Shown here one piece after another: positions 1 to 8,799 of a stretch of DNA of 32,469 nucleotides. A program made the position numbers and the translations under genes. This stretch comes from an uncultured Clostridia bacterium (GTDB lineage: Bacteria > Bacillota > Clostridia > Lachnospirales > Lachnospiraceae). The notes below the pieces were generated by a model that saw nothing but the letters and a program-made list of their open reading frames with translations, was not told the origin of the DNA and ran no database searches. The stretch is taken from assembly GCA_948472945.1 (NCBI GenBank), contig CAOKVX010000024.1:1-32469 (forward strand), given 5' to 3'. Numbering within the stretch: the stretch's first letter is position 1; every line of letters begins with the position of its first letter.

Positions 1-50
1 ATCTTCCACGAACACAAAATGCTTGTAAAACTGCTTAAAATAAAGGATTT

Positions 51-1439
51 CTAGGTATGTTTCCTTTGTATCAACACCACACATTCTGTATGCACTGTCA
101 TCCCAAACATATCGCACGCCCTGACCCTCTCGACCCGGTATCCGCCCTCGCCAAGAATCTTGACATCCCTTGCCAAAGTTGCCGGGTCACAGCTTATATA
201 AACAATCCTTTCCGTGGAGATATCAAGAATGGTATCAATCAGCCCCGCATCGCAACCCTTTCTCGGCGGGTCGACCACAATTACGTCGGGAGATTTGTAT
301 TTATCGAAACTGGCCGAATTGTCAAGGTAATCAGCGATGTCCTCTGCGGGGCAGGCAACAAATTCAGCGTTAGCTATACCGTTAGCCTTTGCATTAACCT
401 TTGCGTCCTCAATTGCCTGTGACACAACCTCAACCCCGAGTACACGTTTTGAGGCGGCGGCAAGAAAAAGACTGATTGTACCTATACCACAGTAAAGGTC
501 CCAGACCACTTCATTTCCTGTAAGCCCTGCGAATTCAAGCGCGGTGTTGTATAGCTTTTCTGTCTGGACGGGATTAACTTGATAAAAAGAATGTGGGGAT
601 ATTCTGTACTTTATATCCCCTATATAATCTTCGATATAATTATCGCCGTAAACATTGACGATATCAGTTCCGAGAATCTTGTTTGTCCTGTCCTTGTTAA
701 TGTTAAGACATACGCTTCTTAGGCCGTCTATCACTTTAAGTCTGTCGACAAGACCTTCAATGCCGTGCACCCTGATGTCAGTCACAACCAGACAAACCAT
801 CACGTCCCCCGTCCTGTACCCTATCCTCGTTAGAATATGCCTTATAAGACCAGTATGGGACTTCTCGTCGTAAGGCGCAAGTTTAGTTTCAATCATCCAA
901 GAACGCACAATTTCTGCCACACGGTTTGATATATCAGACTGGATGTGGCATTCCGTACAGTCTATAATACTGTGTGTCCTTCCTGCATAGAATCCTATAG
1001 ATACGCCGCCGTCCTTAGCGCGTCCCACGGGAAATTGAGCCTTGTTTCGGTAATTAAATGGATTGTCCATACCTATTATTGGCTCCATTACCGAATCGAT
1101 AAAGGTTTCCTCACATCCTCCCATTCTGATAAGGCAGTTCCTAACTTTATTCTGTTTATAATCTAGCTGCTTTTCATAACTGTAGTGCTGAAGCTGGCAA
1201 CCGCCGCAGCGTGTAGCGTTATTACATCTCGCCTTAACACGGTCAGACGACGGAGTCAGAACTTCAAGTAAATGTGCGTAGCCATAATTTTTTTTAACCT
1301 TAGTAATTTTCACCTTAACTTTATCTCCGGGAAGCGTGTCCTTAACAAATAAGGCATAGCCATTAATATGTCCTATGCCTTGCCCTTCCGTCCCGATATC
1401 ATCAATTGTAATTGTTACAATGTCATTTTTTGAATACAT
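51..1439 (-). CDS. rlmD: 23S rRNA (uracil-5-)-methyltransferase, RlmD/RlmCD (RumA) family
   Basis: SAM-dependent methyltransferase expected to make 5-methyluridine in 23S rRNA; in Firmicutes one enzyme (RlmCD) often does both sites. Seen: an N-terminal TRAM-like beta-barrel (about residues 1-60), a CxxxxxCGGC cysteine cluster near residue 75 plus a later CTEC that could complete a 4Fe-4S site, a SAM-binding WDLYCGIGTISLFL loop, VDPPRKGCD, and the catalytic ISCDPATLARD near the C terminus. Length is normal for the family. The start at 1439 is preferred because TTGGAGA lies just upstream; an in-frame ATG at 1454 is an alternative adding five residues. It lies about 190 bp downstream of yhaM on the same strand. 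Confidence 0.93.
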   Translation of the reverse strand: MYSKNDIVTITIDDIGTEGQGIGHINGYALFVKDTLPGDKVKVKITKVKKNYGYAHLLEVLTPSSDRVKARCNNATRCGGCQLQHYSYEKQLDYKQNKVRNCLIRMGGCEETFIDSVMEPIIGMDNPFNYRNKAQFPVGRAKDGGVSIGFYAGRTHSIIDCTECHIQSDISNRVAEIVRSWMIETKLAPYDEKSHTGLIRHILTRIGYRTGDVMVCLVVTDIRVHGIEGLVDRLKVIDGLRSVCLNINKDRTNKILGTDIVNVYGDNYIEDYIGDIKYRISPHSFYQVNPVQTEKLYNTALEFAGLTGNEVVWDLYCGIGTISLFLAAASKRVLGVEVVSQAIEDAKVNAKANGIANAEFVACPAEDIADYLDNSASFDKYKSPDVIVVDPPRKGCDAGLIDTILDISTERIVYISCDPATLARDVKILGEGGYRVERVRACDMFGMTVHTECVVLIQRKHT

Positions 1440-1604
1440 ATTATCTCCAATCATATACCGCCCTTATGCTGCTTACTATTGCAAATTGCCATCTGCTGCC
1501 GCAGCTTCACTCGCCGCAGCCACCGCCGCGCCTCATCTAGCCGCCTTGCAGACTGTTAGTTCATTCTGTTTATGCACCCGTCCAACGCCATGCTGATGAA
1601 ACCT

Positions 1605-1628
1605 TATCTTATGAAATTTCATAAGATA
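1605..1628. repeat. Perfect 24-bp palindrome between yhaM and rlmD
   Basis: TATCTTATGAAA is followed directly by its exact reverse complement TTTCATAAGATA. With no loop and no T-run it looks more like a dimeric regulator's operator than a terminator. It lies 17 bp past the yhaM stop and about 165 bp before the rlmD start. Confidence 0.6.
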
Positions 1629-1644
1629 TTAACAGGCCGGCACA

Positions 1645-2595
1645 CTATTTTCTTGTCCCGTACGTCTGCCTGATATTAGAGTCAAGCACTCTGTTGAAGC
1701 CGAGCCAATCCATATTATCCCCTGCCATATCAAATGCCTCAGAAAAAGTCTGCATCTTAGCGTCTATGTTGTCAGCAAAGTTGAGCGCGAAAGCCTCGAC
1801 AAGAGCCGGTTTTTTCGGAGAACCGTATTCAAGCTCACCGTGGTGGGCGAGTATACAGTGCCTAAGTTCTGAGGCAAGCCTAGACGGAAAATCAGGAATA
1901 TCCTTAACAGTATTTCCTATGAGCTCCGCCCCAAGGAAAATGTGCCCAAGAAGCTGACCGTCATCCGTATACTCGCTCGCAGGAAACTCCGCCAGCTCTG
2001 TCAATTTTCCAATATCATGAAACAAGCCTGCAGTCATTAACAGGTCTTTGTCGAGCAGGGAATACGTGTCCCCGAGAAAGTTGCATATCCTTACAACCCC
2101 CAAAGTATGCTCAAGAAGACCGCCTATAAAGCCGTGGTGAACGCTCTTTGCGGCGGCATGATTTTTAAACTTCACTATAAATTCCTTGTCCTCTACAAAA
2201 ACCTTTTTTATAAGGCTTCTGAGATATTCATTCTTAACACATGAAACAATTGTTAGAAGCTCCCTGTACATCTCATCCCTGTTATATTTGGAAGCCATCA
2301 TATAATCGTCGACATTGTACTCTCCCTCGCTGCATTTTCTTATGCGAGTAAGCTTCCACTGTGCATTACCCTGAAAACTTGTAACCTGACCGTATACATC
2401 TATGTAATCCATCGCATCAAACTCGTCAATGCCGCTGTTAATATCAAACACTTTCGTATCAATAGTTCCCGTTTTATCCTGTAAAATTAACGAATAGTAA
2501 GTCTTACCCGTTTTTGCGGTAAGCGCCTGCTTTGATTTACAGAGATAAATGCCCTTGCAGTAATCTCCCTCATGATACTCGTTTATATATTTCAT
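1645..2595 (-). CDS. yhaM: 3'-5' exoribonuclease YhaM family (OB-fold + HD domain)
   Basis: YhaM proteins are cytoplasmic metal-dependent 3'-5' exonucleases acting on RNA (and ssDNA). Seen: an N-terminal OB-fold nucleic-acid domain (about residues 18-88, including YYSLILQDKTGTIDTKVF), then an HD phosphohydrolase domain with HHGFIGGLLEHT, the metal-binding GLFHDIGK around residues 190-197, and LAHHGELEYGSP downstream. At 316 aa it matches the family length of about 310-320. The ATG at 2595 has AGGAGG eight bases upstream. It shares strand with rlmD but the gap is wide, so separate transcription is possible. Confidence 0.93.
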   Translation of the reverse strand: MKYINEYHEGDYCKGIYLCKSKQALTAKTGKTYYSLILQDKTGTIDTKVFDINSGIDEFDAMDYIDVYGQVTSFQGNAQWKLTRIRKCSEGEYNVDDYMMASKYNRDEMYRELLTIVSCVKNEYLRSLIKKVFVEDKEFIVKFKNHAAAKSVHHGFIGGLLEHTLGVVRICNFLGDTYSLLDKDLLMTAGLFHDIGKLTELAEFPASEYTDDGQLLGHIFLGAELIGNTVKDIPDFPSRLASELRHCILAHHGELEYGSPKKPALVEAFALNFADNIDAKMQTFSEAFDMAGDNMDWLGFNRVLDSNIRQTYGTRK

Positions 2596-2729
2596 TATGT
2601 TTCCTCCTAAATATTATTTACTCTTTCATTTATAAAATATAGCCTATTTTAAATTTATGTTTATTTGCTTCAATTACTGCTTTAATTTATTGCCTTATTA
2701 AAAATATATCAACTTAATTCATCAGCATT

Positions 2730-4004
2730 TTACCTTACCGCTTCACCTATAACAATACTTACGGTTCTTTCTACGTTGTTCTTTGCATATGGGCGCCTGA
2801 TAGTTACCGAAACCTTGTCACCGGCATTATATGACGCAATAATGTTAGAAAATCCAAACACGTTTTCAACCGTCTCATCCCCAATCGAGACAATAATATC
2901 CCCTGTCACAAGATTTGCGCTCTCGGCAGGCGAACCCTGCTCCACGGAAGTTATATAAATACCGTTTGAAAGATTATTTTCAAGCATATACTCTTCGGTC
3001 ATGTCAATTGCAACAACTCCCATATACAGCATATTTCTATTGCTTATTAAAAGATTTATCAGGTTTTCAAGTTCAGAAATGCCGATAAATGAAGTGATAT
3101 TGCTATCCTCAGTGTCAAATCTTTTCGTAATAATGCCGACTATCCTGCCCTCATAATTCATGACAACTCCTCCGCCGTTTGCCACACACGGCATGTCAGT
3201 GTGAAACAGCGACACACGCCTGTCCGTAATATACCTTGTAATAGGTTTTGTGAGGACGGCGCCGTATGACATAGAATACATGCTGCCCGCCGGATTGCCT
3301 ATGGCTGTAACAAAATCCCCGGGTTTCAACTCTGTCGAATTGCCGATGACAGCTTTTCTTGCCGATTCAAGCACCTCAAGACTGAGCTCGTCAAGCTTAG
3401 CTGATATTACTGCAAGTCCTGTAATCTTGTCAACTCCAAGTACATTCGCCCTTGTAACTTCCCCATTCCTAAAATATATTTCATAGGCAGAGTTCTCCTC
3501 AAGCCCGTCATACTCTGTTAATATATAAATATTTTTATTGTCCACACGGACTACAACCCCGCTGAAAGAATCACTGCTCTCAACCGGATTTTCAAAAAAA
3601 TCTACTCCCTCTGTGACCTTTGCGACAGTCACAATCGTATCGTCGTACGATTCTGCAAATTCGGCTACTTTACCTTTCAAATCTGCATAATCAGCTATAG
3701 TGAATTCCTCCATATTAAGACTTTCCTGACTATCAGATTTTCCGCCGAGCTCGTCTTTAGGTTCTAATATTGTATCTACACCCGGTGTCTCGACAGGCTC
3801 ATAAGTAACTTCAGGCTTTGTTACATCCTCAGGATGATTAATACCGCTGCCGCTGTAAATAAGTATACCTGTGACTGCGGCGACGCTTCCAAATACTGCG
3901 CCAGATACTGCCAGCTTAAAAAACTTTACTATTTTCTCCTTAATAACCCTCTTCTTTTGTGGTATTATTTTCTCTTCAATAAATTTATAGTTATCTTCTG
4001 TCAT
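2730..4004 (-). CDS. Membrane-anchored HtrA/DegP-like protein with PDZ domain, predicted proteolytically dead
   Basis: Order: short basic cytoplasmic N terminus, one membrane segment (residues 30-51), an acidic/proline linker, a trypsin-like fold (about 120-300) and a C-terminal PDZ domain (about 328-415, with GSPAESANLVTGDIIVSIG). This is the S1C (HtrA) architecture. The triad is missing: the usual TNxHV histidine region reads ILTEYDGL (Asp166), the triad-Asp region reads DKITGLAV (Gly196), and GNSGG reads ANGGG (Gly277-278 where Ser should be). The flanking scaffold (FVTAIGNPAG, HTD, GRIVGI) is intact, so this looks like specialised loss, not decay. Start at 4004 is chosen for GGAGGT five bases upstream; an ORF extension to 4034 has no such site. 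A scaffold or sensor role outside the membrane is inference. Confidence 0.85.
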   Translation of the reverse strand: MTEDNYKFIEEKIIPQKKRVIKEKIVKFFKLAVSGAVFGSVAAVTGILIYSGSGINHPEDVTKPEVTYEPVETPGVDTILEPKDELGGKSDSQESLNMEEFTIADYADLKGKVAEFAESYDDTIVTVAKVTEGVDFFENPVESSDSFSGVVVRVDNKNIYILTEYDGLEENSAYEIYFRNGEVTRANVLGVDKITGLAVISAKLDELSLEVLESARKAVIGNSTELKPGDFVTAIGNPAGSMYSMSYGAVLTKPITRYITDRRVSLFHTDMPCVANGGGVVMNYEGRIVGIITKRFDTEDSNITSFIGISELENLINLLISNRNMLYMGVVAIDMTEEYMLENNLSNGIYITSVEQGSPAESANLVTGDIIVSIGDETVENVFGFSNIIASYNAGDKVSVTIRRPYAKNNVERTVSIVIGEAVR

Positions 4005-4195
4005 TACAGACCTCCGGATATAAATTTGTACCACCCCACATATACTATAACTCTTATATGTTAATACTATATGAATAATATATAAATTTTTTTATTACAT
4101 TAAATCAAAACATATAAAACATTGAAGCAAAAAATATTATTAAATGCTCATTTATTATTTCGTAGTAAATCTAATCCGATTGCCTTTAAATAGAG

Positions 4196-4224
4196 TTGCA
4201 AGCTTGTTGCTAATTTAATATAAT
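4196..4224 (+). promoter_or_regulatory. Sigma-A-type promoter for mutS2 operon
   Basis: TTGCAA (4196-4201), a 17-base spacer and TATAAT (4219-4224), about 50 bases upstream of the mutS2 ATG. Probably drives mutS2 and the two-component genes behind it. Confidence 0.7.
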
Positions 4225-4273
4225 GATATCAACTGAATTAACAGCGCTTTTTTATTAGAAACGAGGAACTACG

Positions 4274-6637
4274 ATGAACTTAAAAACACTAAACACATTA
4301 GAATATTATAAAATAACAGAAATGCTTTATAATAAAGCCGACAGCACTCCGGCAAAAAAGCTGTGCAGCGCTCTCGAACCAAAAAGCGACATAAAAGAAA
4401 TTGAGTCGCTCCAGCAGCAGACCTGCGATGCGCTAACGCGTATCTATCGTCACGGAGCGCCGTCATATAAGGGAATCCACGATATAGGCCCGTCGCTGCT
4501 GCGGCTTGAGGTCGGCGGAGTCCTCAACGCATCCGAGCTGCTTAAAATCAGCTCGCTGCTTGAGTGCGCCCTGCGTTCTAAAAACTATAACGGAGAGACA
4601 CAAGACTGCCTTACGCCGCTCTTTGAAAGCATACAGCCTCTATCTCCACTGCAGAAAGAGATTGTAAGATGCATTATTTCGGAGGATGAGATAAGCGACG
4701 ACGCAAGCCCGGGACTAAAAAATGTCAGAAGAAACATTAATAATACGAACAGCAAAATACACAGCCAGCTTAATTCAATACTCAACTCATCGCGTTCACT
4801 GCTTCAGGACGCGCTGATAACAATGCGCGACGGCCGATACTGCCTTCCCGTAAAGGCCGAAAGCAAGTCGTCATTTCCCGGAATGGTACATGACCAGTCC
4901 TCCACGGGCTCGACACTGTTTATAGAACCTATGTCAGTTGTTGCGCTGAACAACGAGCTTAGACAGCTTGAGATTCTTGAAAAAGAAGAGATTGAAAAAG
5001 TCCTGGCCACCTTAAGCAATATGACGGCGGAGGAGCTTGGGACAATAAATTCAAACCTATCTGTACTAACGGAGCTTGACTTTATATTTGCGAGGGGAAA
5101 ACTTGCACATTCCATGAAAGCCGTAAAGCCAAAACTTAACACAAACGGATATATTAACCTTAAAAAAGCAAGGCATCCGCTCATACCGCGGGATAAAGTA
5201 GTACCAATAGACGTTTATATAGGTGATGCGTTCAAGCATCTCATAATTACCGGTCCTAACACCGGAGGTAAAACAGTTACGCTCAAAACAGTCGGACTGT
5301 TCACTCTTCTTGGACAATCAGGACTTCATATTCCCGCGCTTGACAATTCCGAGATAGCCGTATTTGACAACGTGTATGCAGACATCGGCGACGAACAGAG
5401 TATAGAGCAGAGCCTAAGTACATTTTCATCGCATATGACAAATATTGTTTCAATACTCAAAAAAATAGATGTGACAGGTCACAACTCACTTGTACTTTTC
5501 GATGAGCTTGGTGCGGGAACCGACCCTGAGGAGGGCGCCGCGCTTGCCATGTCAATTCTTTCAGACCTGCTGGCAAGAGGCGTAACCGCGCTTGCGACTA
5601 CACATTACAGCGAGCTCAAATTATACGCTCTCTCGACGGAAAACGTAGAAAACGCATGCTGCGAATTTGATGTTGAGAGCCTTAGGCCTACCTACAGGCT
5701 GTTAATAGGTATACCGGGAAAAAGTAACGCTTTCGCCATATCCGGCAGACTCGGACTGCCCGAATACATTATAAAAGACGCCGGCTCAAGAATAAACAAT
5801 GAAGACAAGTCGTTTGAGGATGTTATAAGCGGCCTAGAGGAAAGCCGTATTAAAATGGAGACAGAACAGAAGGAACTTGAGGAAGCCAAAAGAGAAATAC
5901 AACATCTCCGAAAAAAACTAAAGGAAAAAAATGATCGCATAGACAAGGCAAAGGACAAAATAATCAGACGTGCTAACGAAGAGGCGAGGGATATACTACA
6001 GCTGGCAAAGGCACAGGCCGACGATGCAATGAAAAAATATAACAAGTGGATTCAAAGTTCCGGAGCAGGCAGCGACCTTGAAAAAGAGCGTTCAATGCTC
6101 CGCGATGAGATTGCAAAAAAAGATAATTCACTTGCTATTAATACTAAGAAAAAGAAAAATACTAAAATAACTCCCGAAAACATACACATCGGAGACAATG
6201 TACATGTCATTTCACTTGGACTTGACGGTGTCATAACATCACTGCCTAATAGCAAGGGTCTTGCGGGCGTCAGCATGGGTATGCTCAACTCGCAAATTAA
6301 GATCAGTGACCTCGAACTGCTTGGAAAAAACTCAAAAGAAAAAGAACCTGCTGTTAAAACGCACACTTACAAGCTGTCGAAAGCAGCTAACATAAGTACG
6401 GAGATTAATCTAATCGGAAAAACCGTTGTTGAGGCCATACCACTGCTCGACAAATATCTCGACGATGCTTACCTGTCACATCTGGCTCAGGTTACCGTAA
6501 TACACGGCCGCGGGACGGGCGCGCTCAGAAAGGCGGTCCATGACCACCTGAAGCATGTAAGCTATATTAAATCATACCGAATAGGAGAATTCGGGGAGGG
6601 CGACCACGGGGTAACAATTGTTGAGTTTAAAAGCTAA
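4274..6637 (+). CDS. mutS2: MutS2 family ATPase with C-terminal Smr domain
   Basis: MutS2 binds branched DNA and limits recombination, and in Bacillus it also acts on collided ribosomes. Seen: the MutS core, Walker A GPNTGGKT at residues 327-334, an ST..STFSSHM signature, Walker B LVLFDELGAGTDP with Asp410, a long charged coiled coil (about 515-600), a KOW-like segment and a C-terminal Smr domain with VIHGRGTGALRKAV (His744) ending in GVTIVEF. It lacks the mismatch-binding domain I, as expected. At 787 aa it is full length. One oddity: the Smr motif usually LDLRG reads INLIG (Asn712), which may weaken nuclease activity. GAGGAA lies five to six bases before the ATG. The response regulator starts 13 bases after the stop. 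Confidence 0.96.
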   Translation: MNLKTLNTLEYYKITEMLYNKADSTPAKKLCSALEPKSDIKEIESLQQQTCDALTRIYRHGAPSYKGIHDIGPSLLRLEVGGVLNASELLKISSLLECALRSKNYNGETQDCLTPLFESIQPLSPLQKEIVRCIISEDEISDDASPGLKNVRRNINNTNSKIHSQLNSILNSSRSLLQDALITMRDGRYCLPVKAESKSSFPGMVHDQSSTGSTLFIEPMSVVALNNELRQLEILEKEEIEKVLATLSNMTAEELGTINSNLSVLTELDFIFARGKLAHSMKAVKPKLNTNGYINLKKARHPLIPRDKVVPIDVYIGDAFKHLIITGPNTGGKTVTLKTVGLFTLLGQSGLHIPALDNSEIAVFDNVYADIGDEQSIEQSLSTFSSHMTNIVSILKKIDVTGHNSLVLFDELGAGTDPEEGAALAMSILSDLLARGVTALATTHYSELKLYALSTENVENACCEFDVESLRPTYRLLIGIPGKSNAFAISGRLGLPEYIIKDAGSRINNEDKSFEDVISGLEESRIKMETEQKELEEAKREIQHLRKKLKEKNDRIDKAKDKIIRRANEEARDILQLAKAQADDAMKKYNKWIQSSGAGSDLEKERSMLRDEIAKKDNSLAINTKKKKNTKITPENIHIGDNVHVISLGLDGVITSLPNSKGLAGVSMGMLNSQIKISDLELLGKNSKEKEPAVKTHTYKLSKAANISTEINLIGKTVVEAIPLLDKYLDDAYLSHLAQVTVIHGRGTGALRKAVHDHLKHVSYIKSYRIGEFGEGDHGVTIVEFKS

Positions 6638-6650
6638 GGAGGACATACAG

Positions 6651-7370
6651 ATGACAGACAAACAAAAAATACTCATAGTAGACGACGATTCCAACATTGC
6701 AGAACTCATATCCCTATATCTTACTAAGGAATGTTTTGACACATGCATAGTTGGAGATGGCGCCGAAGCGCTGCATGAATTCAAAAATTACAGACCTGAT
6801 TTAATACTCCTTGATATTATGCTGCCTGTAATGGACGGATACGACGTATGCCGCGAAATCAGGAAAACTTCATCTGTTCCTATCATAATGTTATCAGCAA
6901 AAGGAGAGGTATTCGACCGAGTTCTCGGACTTGAACTTGGAGCCGACGACTACATCATAAAGCCTTTCGACTCAAAAGAGCTTGTAGCCCGGGTAAAAGC
7001 AGTACTTCGCAGATTTAAGGCGGCAAGGACTTCAGCCGAACAATCAGATATTGAATCCTCCGATAAATGTGTCGAATACCCAGACCTGACCATTAACCTC
7101 TCCAACTATTCGGTCGTTTATTACGGAGAAGTCATTGAGATGCCTCCTAAAGAACTTGAACTGTTTTATTTTCTGGCCTCACATCCAAACCAAGTATTTA
7201 ACAGGGAACAGCTTCTCGACCATATCTGGGGATATGAGTATGTTGTTGATACGCGCACTGTTGATGTCCACATAAAACGGCTGCGCGAAAAAATAAAAGA
7301 CCACGACGCATGGGGAATATCAACGGTATGGGGTATCGGATATAAATTTGACGTAAGACGCTGGAAATAA
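6651..7370 (+). CDS. Two-component response regulator, OmpR/PhoB family
   Basis: A 239-aa cytoplasmic transcription regulator. Receiver domain at residues 5-120 with the acidic pocket VDDD (11-13), phosphoacceptor Asp55 in LILLDIMLP, the switch Ser in MLSAK and Lys in DDYIIKPF. It is followed by a winged-helix DNA-binding domain (about 140-238) with NREQLLDHIWG and VDVHIKRLREKI. The start at 6651 is set by AAGGAGG at 6636-6642, which overlaps the mutS2 stop; a longer frame back to 6618 would sit inside mutS2 with no such site. It is paired with the histidine kinase 25 bases downstream. The signal and targets cannot be read from the sequence. Confidence 0.95.
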   Translation: MTDKQKILIVDDDSNIAELISLYLTKECFDTCIVGDGAEALHEFKNYRPDLILLDIMLPVMDGYDVCREIRKTSSVPIIMLSAKGEVFDRVLGLELGADDYIIKPFDSKELVARVKAVLRRFKAARTSAEQSDIESSDKCVEYPDLTINLSNYSVVYYGEVIEMPPKELELFYFLASHPNQVFNREQLLDHIWGYEYVVDTRTVDVHIKRLREKIKDHDAWGISTVWGIGYKFDVRRWK

Positions 7371-7395
7371 TCATAGACACAGGTTGGTGGAATCA

Positions 7396-8799
7396 ATGCG
7401 TTTCAGACTTAATATAACGGCAAAATTAATAATTTCTTACTTAATTTCACTGATTTGCCTTATTTTCGGGTGGTCTGTATTTGGTACGCGTTTTTTTGAA
7501 AATGAACTTATAAAAGAAACAAAATCTTCTTTCTATAACTCACTTTCAGGAATTGCCGACAATTATAAAAAAGGATACTATAACAACTTTCTGAACAGCG
7601 CTGACTTGTCAATAGAGCTTGACATAATAAGCGATTATCTTGACTCAAGAATACTGCTTGCAAAAAGCGACGGCACAGTGATATACGACTCGCACAGCAC
7701 ATCCTACGTTAATCTTTTTTCATATGAAAATGATATACTTTCGTACTCATACTGTTATAATGTCAAACTGCCGGGCTTTATAGACGAACCTTTCTTATCC
7801 GTATCATACCCTATTACATACGATATGAGGCTGCGCGGCCACATAGTTATGTTAGAATACTGTTCCGACATATTTGATGAGGCGGACGCAATAAATGCGT
7901 CATACTGGCCGTATATAACCGCAGCTTCATTGATTGTAACGCTTATTTATATTTTTTTATATATACTGGTTATGCGTCCGCTGAAAAAGATATCACATGC
8001 GGCAAAAGAATACAGCAACAAAAATTTCTCATACGAGTGCAGCTTCAAGGACCATGAATTCAGAGAACTTTACAATGCGGTTAACTGTATAGCAGATGAC
8101 CTCAACAGCCTTGAGGATGAACAGCGCAAATTTATCAGCAACATTTCTCACGATTTCCGGTCGCCGCTCACCTCAATACGCGGGTACACGGAAGCAATGA
8201 TTGACGGTACAATACCGCCCGAGATGAATGATAAATACCTGAAAATAATTTTATTTGAGACCGAGCGGCTTACAAAACTCACAGCAAGTCTTCTTGAAAT
8301 AAACAATATGGACAGCAGAGGGGCTTCCCTAAACATTTCTTCTTTTGATATTAACACAACAATCAAGCAAACCGCCGAGTGCTTCGAGGGTTCATGTAAA
8401 GAAAAGCTCCTTCATTTCAAGCTTGTCTTTGAGGAGCCGAATACCTATGTCGTAGCAGACCTCGGCAAAATACAGCAGGTACTGTATAATCTTATCGACA
8501 ACGCAATAAAATTCAGCCACAACAATAGCGATATAACAATATCAACGACAATACGGAATGAAAAAATATTTGTTTCCGTTAAAGATTCCGGTATCGGAAT
8601 CCCAAGAGAGTGTATATCAAAAATTTGGGACCGCTTCTATAAGACGGATGTCTCGCGCGGAAAGGATAAAAAAGGAACAGGCCTCGGCCTGTCCATAGTA
8701 AAAGAAATAATTAATGCCCACAACGAAAATATCAATGTAACCAGCACGCTCGACGTAGGAACCGAATTCTCTTTCTCACTTCCAAGAAAGCCTGTGTAA
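7396..8799 (+). CDS. Membrane sensor histidine kinase
   Basis: Partner of the preceding response regulator. Two membrane segments (about residues 9-29 and 175-197) enclose an extracytoplasmic sensor of about 145 residues with no recognised ligand motif. Then come HAMP, the dimerisation domain with the phosphoacceptor His252 in SNISHDFRSPLTS, and the ATPase domain with NLIDNAIKFS (N box), VKDSGIGI (G1), a DRFYKTD segment and GTGLGLSIVKEI (G2). All catalytic boxes are intact. Start at ATG 7396 is favoured; the frame opens at a TTG at 7384 but that would add only four residues. The last 24 bases overlap the end of trmL on the other strand. Confidence 0.94.
   Translation: MRFRLNITAKLIISYLISLICLIFGWSVFGTRFFENELIKETKSSFYNSLSGIADNYKKGYYNNFLNSADLSIELDIISDYLDSRILLAKSDGTVIYDSHSTSYVNLFSYENDILSYSYCYNVKLPGFIDEPFLSVSYPITYDMRLRGHIVMLEYCSDIFDEADAINASYWPYITAASLIVTLIYIFLYILVMRPLKKISHAAKEYSNKNFSYECSFKDHEFRELYNAVNCIADDLNSLEDEQRKFISNISHDFRSPLTSIRGYTEAMIDGTIPPEMNDKYLKIILFETERLTKLTASLLEINNMDSRGASLNISSFDINTTIKQTAECFEGSCKEKLLHFKLVFEEPNTYVVADLGKIQQVLYNLIDNAIKFSHNNSDITISTTIRNEKIFVSVKDSGIGIPRECISKIWDRFYKTDVSRGKDKKGTGLGLSIVKEIINAHNENINVTSTLDVGTEFSFSLPRKPV

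Noticed and set aside
1375-1596. Plus-strand alanine/serine-rich frame
   Set aside because: It begins inside rlmD on the other strand and arises from the GC-rich segment; no start signals.
4028-4037. T-box-like GGGGTGGTAC before the HtrA-like gene (minus strand)
   Set aside because: No terminator, no stem I and no antiterminator partner; chance resemblance.
7384-7395. Longer start for the histidine kinase (TTG at 7384)
   Set aside because: Adds only four residues and removes the spacing to the weak ribosome site; ATG 7396 is simpler.
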